Translations under genes and position numbers: made by a program | Notes under the pieces: model-generated | The model's database searches: none | The model's input: the letters and a program-made list of their open reading frames with translations, nothing else | Told to the model about the DNA's origin: nothing | Shown: positions 1 to 4,563 of the stretch, piece after piece | How positions within the stretch are numbered: position 1 is the first letter of the stretch | How the letters are laid out: each line of letters begins with the position of its first letter | Source of the DNA: Lachnospiraceae bacterium | GTDB lineage: Bacteria > Bacillota_A > Clostridia > Lachnospirales > Lachnospiraceae | Assembly (NCBI GenBank): GCA_017523185.1 | Contig: JAFWXB010000185.1 | Location: 1-11,369, forward strand | DNA: 11,369 nucleotides | Direction of reading: 5' to 3'

Positions 1-2
1 AA

Positions 3-593
3 CATCTTCCTCTGGATGGTGACATCGATGCATCTATTAAGAACGTGCAAAATTATATTCGGAGAGTAAATTATCAAAGAAAGAAAAAAGGATTGCCAAA
101 TGCAAAGTATGTTTATGTAACAGAATACAATCCTTATGCAGAAGTTCGTTGGCATCATCATATTGTAATGGACGGAATGTTGGATATGGAAACAGTAGAA
201 TCTTGTTGGAAACAAGCAAGTAGAAATGAAATTCGAAAATTGCAAATGGACGAAAATGGTCTTTCCGGTATGGCAAATTATATTGTGAAAGAAAAACACC
301 GTATTAAATCAGAAAAGAGATGGAACAGTTCTAAAAATCTTTTAAAGCCGGGAATTAGGGTAGTACATTCGAAACGTCCGGCAGCAGGAGGAAGCTATAA
401 AAAAGTAGGTTCATTTGTGGACAGAATGGTAAGAAATCAAAATACAATTCCGGATATTTTAAAAAGTTGGTATCCAAATTTTGATTTCACAGATGCAGAA
501 GTGTATTACAACAATTTTAACTACATGTTTTATATACATGCAAAGATGAGAAAAAGGATAAGGGGGAAGACCAAAAGTGACAATGGGAATTGA
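3..593 (+). CDS. Rolling-circle replication initiator (HUH Rep), 5' end outside window
   Basis: This is the C-terminal part of an HUH endonuclease that nicks one DNA strand through a tyrosine to start rolling-circle replication. The sequence shows the metal-binding histidine motif as WHHHIV (His codons at 153-161) and, about 40 residues later, the catalytic tyrosine motif YIVK (Tyr codon at 279-281). The single Tyr in a YxxK setting fits the one-tyrosine Rep/G2P-like class (Rep_ORF2/G2P type; the name is from memory). The frame is open to the window edge. A GTG at 45 is possible but has no ribosome binding site and would cut into the fold, so the true start is upstream. The basic C-terminus overlaps the next gene by 17 bases. 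The nick site (origin) is not visible. Confidence 0.8.
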   Translation, partial: HLPLDGDIDASIKNVQNYIRRVNYQRKKKGLPNAKYVYVTEYNPYAEVRWHHHIVMDGMLDMETVESCWKQASRNEIRKLQMDENGLSGMANYIVKEKHRIKSEKRWNSSKNLLKPGIRVVHSKRPAAGGSYKKVGSFVDRMVRNQNTIPDILKSWYPNFDFTDAEVYYNNFNYMFYIHAKMRKRIRGKTKSDNGN

Positions 594-906
594 TTTGGAA
601 CAAGAATTAAAAGAAAAATATTTTCTTAAAGCTGAAGAACTCATTCAGGAAGCAGGCTTTGAGGATTTGTTAAAAGTGAAAAGAGAGGCATTTGCTATGC
701 TATATGGAAAAGTCAAAGTGTATTTTCAACCAATTCCAAGAAAAAAAAGAAATATACTTCGATGGAAATTAGCAAAGCAAGCAATTGATGAACTGAAAGA
801 AATAAAAGCAATGGGATATCGTGATGAATGTGGTAACAGACATGAAAGTATTTTTATTCATGCTTATATCCTTTTAGAAATGGAGCAAGAGGATAGTTTT
901 GTATGA
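577..906 (+). CDS. Conserved-looking small protein of unknown function
   Basis: A 109-residue soluble protein with no signal peptide or membrane segment. The N-terminal half is acidic and probably helical; the middle is basic (residues 52-65, PIPRKKRNILRWKLAK) and could touch nucleic acid. It starts with GTG at 577, chosen because AGGGGGAAG at 561-569 sits at the right distance; an in-frame ATG at 583 is possible but farther from that site. It overlaps the end of the Rep gene by 17 bases and the next gene by 4, so the three are translationally coupled in one operon. I do not recognise a named family. Its place directly after Rep suggests an accessory role in replication or transfer, which is inference only. 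Confidence 0.7.
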   Translation: MTMGIDLEQELKEKYFLKAEELIQEAGFEDLLKVKREAFAMLYGKVKVYFQPIPRKKRNILRWKLAKQAIDELKEIKAMGYRDECGNRHESIFIHAYILLEMEQEDSFV

Positions 907-1205
907 CAATTAAAGATTTTATAGATACATTGGAAAATGCAGACAGAATCCAAATTTTAAAGGGAAATGTACAGGTTTACATAGGATATTTGGCAGGATT
1001 TACAATGGCTCATGGTATCAAACAAGATGCAGAAGTCTTTCATCAGTATAAAGCTGCAGATATTAAGAAAATTAGAACAGTTCCGGAGATTCGACATAAA
1101 AAGTGGAAAGAACTGAACTTGATGCAACCATTAGAAGCGGAAGAAACACCGGATTTTCGATTTAGTGATATGGAAATGAAAATATACTATGTGATTTATA
1201 TTTAG
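903..1205 (+). CDS. Small protein of unknown function, Rep operon
   Basis: A 100-residue soluble protein whose ATG overlaps the previous stop as ATGA, with an AAGAGGA ribosome binding site at 887-893. The beginning (IKDFIDTLENADRIQILKGN) and the end (FSDMEMKIYYVIYI) look like beta strands framing a basic middle (HKKWKELNL). I recall similar small proteins that end in an IYYxIYI-like strand in Clostridial integrative elements, but no function is known to me. No Cys cluster, membrane segment or enzyme motif is visible. Tight coupling to the two genes before it argues that it is real and shares their regulation. Confidence 0.7.
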   Translation: MTIKDFIDTLENADRIQILKGNVQVYIGYLAGFTMAHGIKQDAEVFHQYKAADIKKIRTVPEIRHKKWKELNLMQPLEAEETPDFRFSDMEMKIYYVIYI

Positions 1206-1221
1206 TTTCCATTCCTTTTCA

Positions 1222-1260
1222 GGGTTATTATGTACATTCATTTCCAAATATATTCGAAAG
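1222..1260 (+). repeat. 39-bp direct repeat, copy 1
   Basis: This segment matches 1887-1925 in 36 of 39 positions. It lies between the end of the 903-1205 gene and the ribosome binding site of the 1272 gene. From the ATG at 1230 both copies read MYIHFQIYSK, and the two differences inside that frame are synonymous T-to-C changes in His and Tyr codons. The third difference is upstream of the ATG. Copy 1 is in frame with the gene at 1272, so a longer protein starting at 1230 is possible. Confidence 0.85.
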
Positions 1261-1271
1261 GTGGTGAAAAG

Positions 1272-1460
1272 ATGAAAAAATCAAAGAAAAAGAAGCAGGA
1301 TACTTCTAACAAAAAGCAGACTGCTTCAATAAAAAATACAGATGCTGAAAAAATTGCTGATATTATTATTTCTCAAATGCTAAAAGAAAGAGAAACACAG
1401 CAAAGAAAAGCAGCAGAAATTTTAAGTAAATCTAGTCCACTTCATCATTGGAAACATTAA
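1272..1460 (+). CDS. Lysine-rich small protein of unknown function
   Basis: A 62-residue protein with a strongly basic N-terminus (MKKSKKKKQD) followed by a probable amphipathic helix (AEKIADIIISQMLKERETQQ). The start at 1272 is preferred because GGTGG at 1260-1264 is seven bases upstream. The same frame is open back to an ATG at 1230, which would add 14 residues encoded by the direct repeat. Its last 29 bases overlap, tail to tail, the end of the minus-strand gene at 1432-1779. A nucleic-acid-binding accessory role is a guess from charge alone. It is probably transcribed with the Rep operon, since no promoter is evident in front of it. Confidence 0.55.
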   Translation: MKKSKKKKQDTSNKKQTASIKNTDAEKIADIIISQMLKERETQQRKAAEILSKSSPLHHWKH

Positions 1461-1779
1461 AACCTAATCTTCTAGCTGGTTTTGTTTTATCTTGGCGTTC
1501 TACAGAAGTAAGTAGGAAATTAAGTTGACTAGTATGTTGAATTAGTTGTGCCTCTTTACCATTTACATATCCGTAAAAGTATAACATATCAGGATTTTGA
1601 TAGCCAATATCTGTAACAAGCATTGTAGTGGTAGAGCCAAAAGAAGCAAGTTTTAGAGCAAGTTCATGTTCATCATCTAAAGCTTCTTCAAATTCAATAA
1701 TTTGTTCAATAATTTTTTCATATTTCCATTTAGCAAGATTATAATCTCGAATATCAATAGAAGATAAGAAATTATTCAT
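1432..1779 (-). CDS. DUF6173-like protein
   Basis: A 115-residue soluble protein. The core TMLVTDIGYQNPDMLYFYGY, followed by EAQLIQHTSQLNFLLTSV and a KPARRLGF ending, matches my memory of the DUF6173 family found in phages and mobile elements; its function is unknown. The start at 1779 is chosen because AAAGGAG is placed correctly in front of it, although the frame stays open further upstream to 1902. The leader carries a long hairpin whose 3' arm runs into that ribosome binding site (see 1791-1831). The gene runs against the Rep operon and overlaps its last member by 29 bases, so the two transcripts are complementary at their ends. The family assignment is by recollection and unsearched. Confidence 0.7.
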   Translation of the reverse strand: MNNFLSSIDIRDYNLAKWKYEKIIEQIIEFEEALDDEHELALKLASFGSTTTMLVTDIGYQNPDMLYFYGYVNGKEAQLIQHTSQLNFLLTSVERQDKTKPARRLGFNVSNDEVD

Positions 1780-1790
1780 AATGTTATCTC

Positions 1791-1831
1791 CTTTCCTTAT
1801 ACTCGACTGTTGCAGCAGTCTGTAAGGAAAG
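1791..1831 (-). promoter_or_regulatory. Leader hairpin overlapping the ribosome binding site of the DUF6173-like gene
   Basis: Outer arms CTTTCCTTA (1791-1799) and TAAGGAAAG (1823-1831) are exact inverted repeats. Inside is a near-perfect palindrome, GACTGTTGCAGCAGTC (1805-1820). In the minus-strand mRNA the 3' arm AAGGAAAG runs directly into the AAAGGAG ribosome binding site, so folding could limit translation. The inner palindrome could instead be a protein-binding site on DNA. Confidence 0.5.
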
Positions 1832-1886
1832 GATAGCATAAATACAGATAATGGAGCAACTGACACTCCAACGGCTAAAGCGCGTT

Positions 1887-1925
1887 GGGTTCTTATGTAC
1901 ATTCACTTCCAAATATACTCGAAAG
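1887..1925 (+). repeat. 39-bp direct repeat, copy 2
   Basis: Second copy of the 1222-1260 repeat, 36 of 39 positions identical. Here the ATG opens an 18-codon frame (MYIHFQIYSKAYKTNEFP, stop at 1947-1949) without a strong ribosome binding site. The two copies flank the 1272 gene and the DUF6173-like gene, as expected if this block was inserted or duplicated by recombination. Confidence 0.85.
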
Positions 1926-2164
1926 CATACAAGACTAATGAGTTTCCATAAGACTTTCACTACCAAAGATACCTTTGTATCCATTAGCGATAGCATATGG
2001 CTCGTGTCAAAACCGAAAGTTTTCATAAAAATATATGACTTGGCGAAATTTTACGTAGCAACAAGATTTGTTTTGCTACAACCATCTATTTCACTTTTCA
2101 ATGTACTTGATACATTCTATTATACTTAAGTTTTATGAAAAAGTCTAGTTTTTGTGCTATCCAT

Positions 2165-2190
2165 CCCACACATAAATGAGTGGGCTTTTC
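2165..2190 (+). terminator. Probable rho-independent terminator
   Basis: CCCAC (2165-2169) pairs with GTGGG (2180-2184), with CA/TG pairs extending the stem inward across one mismatch and a TAAA loop, followed by CTTTTC. The T run is short, so strength is uncertain. It would separate any plus-strand transcript of the gene-free stretch from the XRE gene downstream. Confidence 0.5.
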
Positions 2191-2222
2191 GCACATTTAT
2201 TGTAAACTCTACTATTCATTGA

Positions 2223-2315
2223 AAATTTAATACAAGGGACAACAAATAAAATTCCAGCTAAAAATACTCCTTGTTTATATATAAATATATTTCATATGTC
2301 CCTTGTATTAAGTTT
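2223..2315. repeat. Long inverted repeat in front of the first XRE gene
   Basis: Arms of 18 bases (2223-2240 and 2298-2315) are complementary at 17 positions around TACAAGGGAC / GTCCCTTGTA, with 57 very AT-rich bases between. A third CCTTGT core lies at 2269-2274. The right arm ends 26 bases before the XRE start codon, so the arms are good candidates for paired operator sites bridged by a dimeric or tetrameric repressor. A stem-loop in the mRNA leader is the alternative. Confidence 0.5.
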
Positions 2316-2341
2316 TTAACAAAGAAGAGAGGAGAAAAGTA

Positions 2342-2563
2342 ATGCGAGAGAACCTAAAGAAAGCCCGCCAAAAGGCAGGCATGACACAACAACAGATGGC
2401 AGATAGATTAAATATTAGCCTTAGATACTATCAAAGTATTGAAAGTGGTGATAGAACTGGAGATTTTACAATATGGGATGCGTTGGAAGACATTACAAGT
2501 ATTCATCAACGGAAACTCCGAGAGATTGCAAATAATCTTCACGTTCTAAAAGGTAATCAGTAG
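2342..2563 (+). CDS. XRE-family helix-turn-helix regulator, pair 1 plus-strand member
   Basis: A 73-residue DNA-binding protein that is almost only a Cro/CI-type helix-turn-helix. Residues 14-39 (MTQQQMADRLNISLRYYQSIESG) form the helix-turn-helix; a short C-terminal part (IWDALED..IHQRKLREI) follows. An AGAGGAG site precedes the ATG at 2342. The first 70 bases are nearly identical to the gene at 3185, so the two are recent duplicates. Its last 71 bases also encode, on the other strand, the end of the XRE gene at 2493-2729. The target is unknown; the flanking inverted repeat at 2223-2315 is a reasonable candidate. With no dimerization or sensor domain it resembles a phage Cro more than a CI repressor. 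Confidence 0.85.
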   Translation: MRENLKKARQKAGMTQQQMADRLNISLRYYQSIESGDRTGDFTIWDALEDITSIHQRKLREIANNLHVLKGNQ

Positions 2564-2729
2564 GTACTTCAAGAATATTTGCAATTTTTATAAGGCAATC
2601 TAAAGAAGGAGTACGTTCTCCTTGTTCATAGTGTTGATAGGCTCTTAAAGTAATTTCAAGCATATCAGCCATTTGTTGTAATTTTATTTTTCGTAATTTT
2701 CTTGTGGAACGTAATCTTTCATTAAACAT
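2493..2729 (-). CDS. XRE-family helix-turn-helix repressor, pair 1 minus-strand member
   Basis: A 78-residue regulator with a classical HTH_3 domain spanning nearly the whole protein (residues 5-62: ERLRSTRKLRKIKLQQMADM, then TLRAYQHYEQGERTPSLDCL). It finishes with a conserved tail LGVSVDEYL shared with the protein at 3336-3590. GGGGAT sits in front of its ATG. It is divergent from the four-cysteine gene at 2841, and the 111 bases between hold overlapping promoters and GTTCATA motifs, so it probably represses both itself and that gene. Its 3' end overlaps the plus-strand XRE gene by 71 bases. Regulation of the neighbours is inferred from layout, as in lambda-like switches. Confidence 0.85.
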   Translation of the reverse strand: MFNERLRSTRKLRKIKLQQMADMLEITLRAYQHYEQGERTPSLDCLIKIANILEVPTDYLLEREDYLQSLGVSVDEYL

Positions 2730-2736
2730 AAAATAT

Positions 2737-2831
2737 CCCCATTTTGTTCATAAAATATCTTGACTATGAACATAGTGTACGCTATAATTCAAAATAAAGC
2801 TATGCACAAAATGTTCATAGAACAAAATGGG
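2737..2831. promoter_or_regulatory. Divergent promoter-operator between XRE repressor and four-cysteine gene
   Basis: The plus-strand promoter is near consensus: TTGACT (2760-2765), 17 bases, TATAAT (2783-2788). A minus-strand promoter is possible at TTGTGC (complement of 2804-2809), 17 bases, TATAGC (complement of 2781-2786); the two -10 boxes overlap. Three GTTCATA motifs occur, at 2746-2752, 2765-2771 (reverse) and 2813-2819, and the last lies within the palindrome TGTTCATAGAACA (2812-2824). The outer ends CCCATTTTGTTC (2738-2749) and GAACAAAATGGG (2820-2831) are exact inverted repeats that run into the two ribosome binding sites. This is a symmetric repressor-controlled divergent unit. 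Confidence 0.75.
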
Positions 2832-2840
2832 AGTAAAATT

Positions 2841-3155
2841 ATGTCATCTGAAGATATCGAAAAACTTTTACTAAAAGAAGTCAAAAGATTGGAACATGAA
2901 AACACTTTGTTAAGAAAGATGTTCCAAGACGAAAGAAAAGCACACGAGAAACAAAAGATAGAAGAAAAGAAAGCTATATCAGAAAGTTGTCAGCGTTGTA
3001 AAAAGTATGTGCAGTATTACACAAAAAGTGGGGAAGAATACACACCAATTTATGCCGGACATTGTATGGCAGATGTTCCGGTAAAAAAGGGTGGAAAGAG
3101 AAGACCAAAACCTGATGAGGTGTGTCAGTATTTTGAAAATATGATGAAATATTAA
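2841..3155 (+). CDS. Coiled-coil, four-cysteine small protein, copy A
   Basis: A 104-residue protein: an N-terminal charged coiled coil (about residues 5-48, EKLLLKEVKRLEHENTLLRK) followed by a compact part with Cys50, Cys53, His74-Cys75 and Cys95. The CxxC...GHC...C spacing suggests a zinc-binding fold. The start at 2841 is preferred over the upstream in-frame ATG at 2760 because it follows GGGAG, lies downstream of the promoter and matches the start of the homologue at 4060. The first 81 bases differ from that homologue at only three positions. The gene lies downstream of an XRE-controlled promoter and 29 bases before another XRE gene, with which it is likely cotranscribed. I do not know a name for the family; the output role of the switch is inference. 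Confidence 0.8.
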   Translation: MSSEDIEKLLLKEVKRLEHENTLLRKMFQDERKAHEKQKIEEKKAISESCQRCKKYVQYYTKSGEEYTPIYAGHCMADVPVKKGGKRRPKPDEVCQYFENMMKY

Positions 3156-3184
3156 GCTGTGATGTAGAAGAAAGAGGTGGGAAA

Positions 3185-3406
3185 ATGCGAGAGAACCTAA
3201 AGAAAGCCCGTCAAAAAACGGGCATGACACAACAACAGATGGCAGATAGATTAGATATTGGGCTAAGACATTATAAATACATAGAATCAGGAAAAGTTGT
3301 GGGTAATTTTAAAATTTGGGATATGTTAGAAGACATCACAGGTATTCATCAACGGAAACTCCGTGAGATTTTAAATAATCATCACGACCAAGAAGCCAAT
3401 CAATAG
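3185..3406 (+). CDS. XRE-family helix-turn-helix regulator, pair 2 plus-strand member
   Basis: A 73-residue duplicate of the regulator at 2342. The helix-turn-helix is at residues 14-39 (MTQQQMADRLDIGLRHYKYI), with the same IHQRKLREI tail. AGAGGTGGG precedes the ATG. The start of the gene is almost identical at DNA level to its twin, while the recognition-helix region and tail have diverged (NISLRYYQSI against DIGLRHYKYI), so the two may bind different operators. It follows copy A of the four-cysteine gene by 29 bases and likely shares its promoter, which would make it a product of the first switch. Its last 71 bases overlap the minus-strand XRE gene at 3336-3590. Confidence 0.85.
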   Translation: MRENLKKARQKTGMTQQQMADRLDIGLRHYKYIESGKVVGNFKIWDMLEDITGIHQRKLREILNNHHDQEANQ

Positions 3407-3590
3407 ATGTATCTAAAGTATCAGCAATTTTAATAAGAGTATCAAAAGACGGAGAGGAATGACCACTTTCATAATGTCTATATGTGCGAAGTCCCACGGA
3501 AAGAATGGTAGCCATTTGAAGAGCAGTATAGCCTCTTTTCTTACGAAGTTGATTTAATCTTGTTCCAAACATTCTTTGCCCTAATGTCAT
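3336..3590 (-). CDS. XRE-family helix-turn-helix repressor, pair 2 minus-strand member
   Basis: An 84-residue HTH_3 protein related to the one at 2493-2729. The domain runs from MFGTRLNQLRKKRGYTALQM through GLRTYRHYESGHSSPSFDTL to DWLLGRDDYL, and the tail HGVSVDEYL is shared. The start at 3590 is chosen because GGAGG (complement of 3596-3600) is five bases upstream. ATG at 3572 would begin exactly where the homologue begins and is a credible alternative; ATG at 3602 has no such site. It is divergent from a ribbon-helix-helix gene with only 50 bases between the start codons, so its promoter must lie partly within coding sequence or be very compact. Confidence 0.82.
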   Translation of the reverse strand: MTLGQRMFGTRLNQLRKKRGYTALQMATILSVGLRTYRHYESGHSSPSFDTLIKIADTLDTSIDWLLGRDDYLKSHGVSVDEYL

Positions 3591-3640
3591 TAAAACCTCC
3601 AAAATTATGTATTTTATATAAAAAATAGAAAGGAATATTT

Positions 3641-3799
3641 ATGAAAGAGAATAAGATACAAACAGGTTTAAGGATTCCAGAAAAACAATATGAAAGGTTG
3701 ATAATTATTTCTGAAAGAATGGGAGTTTCCATAAATGCACTTATTCTCATTTTAGTAGATATTGGTCTTAATCAGCTTGAATCTCAGCAAGAGGAATAG
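3641..3799 (+). CDS. Ribbon-helix-helix regulator, pair 3 plus-strand member
   Basis: A 52-residue protein, the size of an Arc/CopG-type dimeric DNA-binding protein. The beta strand KIQTGLRIPEKQYERL is followed by two helices (IIISERMGVS and INALILILVDIGL). It shares KIQTGLRIPE and SIN with the opposite-strand protein at 3768-3953. An AAAGGA site lies in front of the ATG. The last 32 bases overlap that gene tail to tail. It is transcribed away from the XRE gene at 3336-3590, so that repressor probably controls it. Because of its small size it is easy to miss in annotation; the shared motif with its partner makes it convincing. Confidence 0.8.
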   Translation: MKENKIQTGLRIPEKQYERLIIISERMGVSINALILILVDIGLNQLESQQEE

Positions 3800-3953
3800 A
3801 ACCATTATTTTTTTCAAATTCTTCTAAATATTGCTGAATAATATACTCAACAAGATTATTTATAGAACGATTTTCTTTTACGGAAAGAGTTTTTAGTTTT
3901 GCATAAGTTGTTTCTGGTATTCGTAATCCAGTTTGAATTTTACTTACTGCCAT
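3768..3953 (-). CDS. Ribbon-helix-helix repressor, pair 3 minus-strand member
   Basis: A 61-residue CopG/Arc-like protein: strand SKIQTGLRIPETTYAKLKTL, then helices KENRS and INNLVEYIIQQYLEEFEKN. The start at 3953 is chosen because AGGAGG (complement of 3961-3966) is seven bases upstream; the ATG at 3959 is only one base from it. It is divergent from copy B of the four-cysteine gene, and the region between carries four GTTAGCA-type half sites placed over both promoters, so autorepression plus repression of the partner is very likely. Its end overlaps the plus-strand RHH gene by 32 bases. An antitoxin role is possible for the fold, but no toxin gene is adjacent. Confidence 0.85.
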   Translation of the reverse strand: MAVSKIQTGLRIPETTYAKLKTLSVKENRSINNLVEYIIQQYLEEFEKNNGSIPLAEIQAD

Positions 3954-3976
3954 ATTCATACCTCCTAATATATTTT

Positions 3977-4040
3977 GTTAGCACATTATATCAAAAAACA
4001 ATTGACTTTTTCTACTAACATATGTTAGCATAGTGCTAAC
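3977..4040. promoter_or_regulatory. Divergent promoter-operator between RHH repressor and four-cysteine copy B
   Basis: The plus-strand promoter is TTGACT (4002-4007) with TAGCAT (4026-4031) at 18 bases. The minus-strand gene has an extended -10, TGATATAAT (complement of 3985-3993). Half sites of GTTAGCA occur at 3977-3983 and 4024-4030 and in reverse at 4034-4040, plus CTAACATATGTTAG (4015-4028), a perfect 14-base palindrome. GTTAGCATAGTGCTAAC (4024-4040) is a second palindrome sharing a half site with the first. The sites cover the plus -10 box and flank the minus -10 box, as expected for a cooperative RHH operator. Confidence 0.78.
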
Positions 4041-4059
4041 AACGAAAGGAGAGGAAATA

Positions 4060-4386
4060 ATGTCATCTGAAGAAATCGAAAAACTTTTACTAAAAGAAGT
4101 CAAAAGATTGGAACATGAAAACACTTTATTAAGACAGATGGTCCAAAACGAAAGAAAACAGCAAGAGAAACAAAAGTTGGAAGAAAAGAAAGCTGTATCA
4201 GAAAGTTGTCAGTATTGTAAAAAGTATGTTCAGTATTACATAAAAGGTGGTGAATGGTCTAAAACAGAGTACACACCAATTTATGCAGGGCATTGTATGG
4301 CAGACGTTCCAGTAAAAAGGGGTGGAAAGAGAAAGCCGACACCTGATGATGTGTGTCAATATTTTGAAAATGCAATGATTTATTAA
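4060..4386 (+). CDS. Coiled-coil, four-cysteine small protein, copy B
   Basis: A 108-residue near-duplicate of the protein at 2841: the same coiled coil (residues 5-48) and Cys50, Cys53, His78-Cys79 and Cys99, with a four-residue insertion (EWSK region) before the GHC motif. An AAAGGAGAGG site precedes the ATG. Sequence identity with copy A begins at the start codon, while the upstream DNA is unrelated: copy A lies behind an XRE operator and copy B behind an RHH operator. That implies a duplicated output protein under two different controls. The fold is probably zinc-binding, from the cysteine pattern; the function is unknown. No regulator follows it, unlike copy A. Confidence 0.8.
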   Translation: MSSEEIEKLLLKEVKRLEHENTLLRQMVQNERKQQEKQKLEEKKAVSESCQYCKKYVQYYIKGGEWSKTEYTPIYAGHCMADVPVKRGGKRKPTPDDVCQYFENAMIY

Positions 4387-4392
4387 GCCGAA

Positions 4393-4413
4393 ACAAGGCA
4401 ACTGCTGCCTTGT
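4393..4413 (+). other. Perfect hairpin after four-cysteine copy B
   Basis: ACAAGGCA and TGCCTTGT form an 8-bp stem with a 5-base loop, seven bases after the stop codon. There is no T run behind it, so it is at best a weak terminator; processing or mRNA stabilisation is possible. Confidence 0.5.
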
Positions 4414-4536
4414 AAACGTTTGGATGGCGACCAGCGTTCTGATGATGGCAAGCTGATAGACATCGCAGGATACCTTGAGAAACATAGCAGTGGTTACACA
4501 TACTACAAAGTGTATAGATAGTCAACAGGTTTTTTC

Positions 4537-4563
4537 GCAATTTTTTTAAGGTGAAAAAATTGC
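4537..4563 (+). terminator. AT-rich hairpin, possibly a terminator
   Basis: GCAATTTTTT and AAAAAATTGC form a 10-bp stem around TAAGGTG, with a T run at 4530-4535 just before it. The long T and A tracts on both sides of the loop would allow termination in either direction. It could equally be a DNA feature of a nearby replication origin, since the initiator gene begins 115 bases downstream. Confidence 0.4.

Larger units (their letters stand above)
1780..2341. other. 562-base stretch without a convincing gene
   Basis: No reading frame here has both a ribosome binding site and plausible protein sequence. What it holds, left to right: the leader and hairpin of the DUF6173-like gene; small inverted pairs GGAG/CTCC (1853-1869) and CCAACG/CGTTGG (1868-1888); the second copy of the 39-bp repeat; GATAC/GTATC near 1970; a hairpin with arms GTAGCAA/TTGCTAC (2055-2079); a terminator-like hairpin at 2165-2190; and a long inverted repeat in front of the first XRE gene. 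The density of stems on the plus strand followed by a terminator would suit an untranslated RNA, but it could equally be decayed sequence. Confidence 0.6.

Noticed and set aside
45..47. GTG as the start of the Rep gene
   Set aside because: The frame is open to the window edge, no Shine-Dalgarno sequence precedes it, and the protein would lack its first conserved motif.
1222..1925. The 39-bp direct repeats as att sites of the whole element
   Set aside because: They lie inside the element, far from the junction at 9666, and do not resemble the sequence there.
1851..2129. Plus-strand frame of 92 codons in the gene-free stretch
   Set aside because: It has no ribosome binding site, an unlikely amino-acid makeup and hairpin-rich DNA; the other long frame on the minus strand here is no better.
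2760..2840. 27-residue N-terminal extension of four-cysteine copy A
   Set aside because: It would begin inside the promoter, and the duplicate gene at 4060 starts at the position matching 2841.
3768..3953. RHH pair as a toxin-antitoxin module
   Set aside because: Both partners are DNA-binding RHH proteins and no toxin-like protein (RelE, MazF, PIN or similar) is adjacent.
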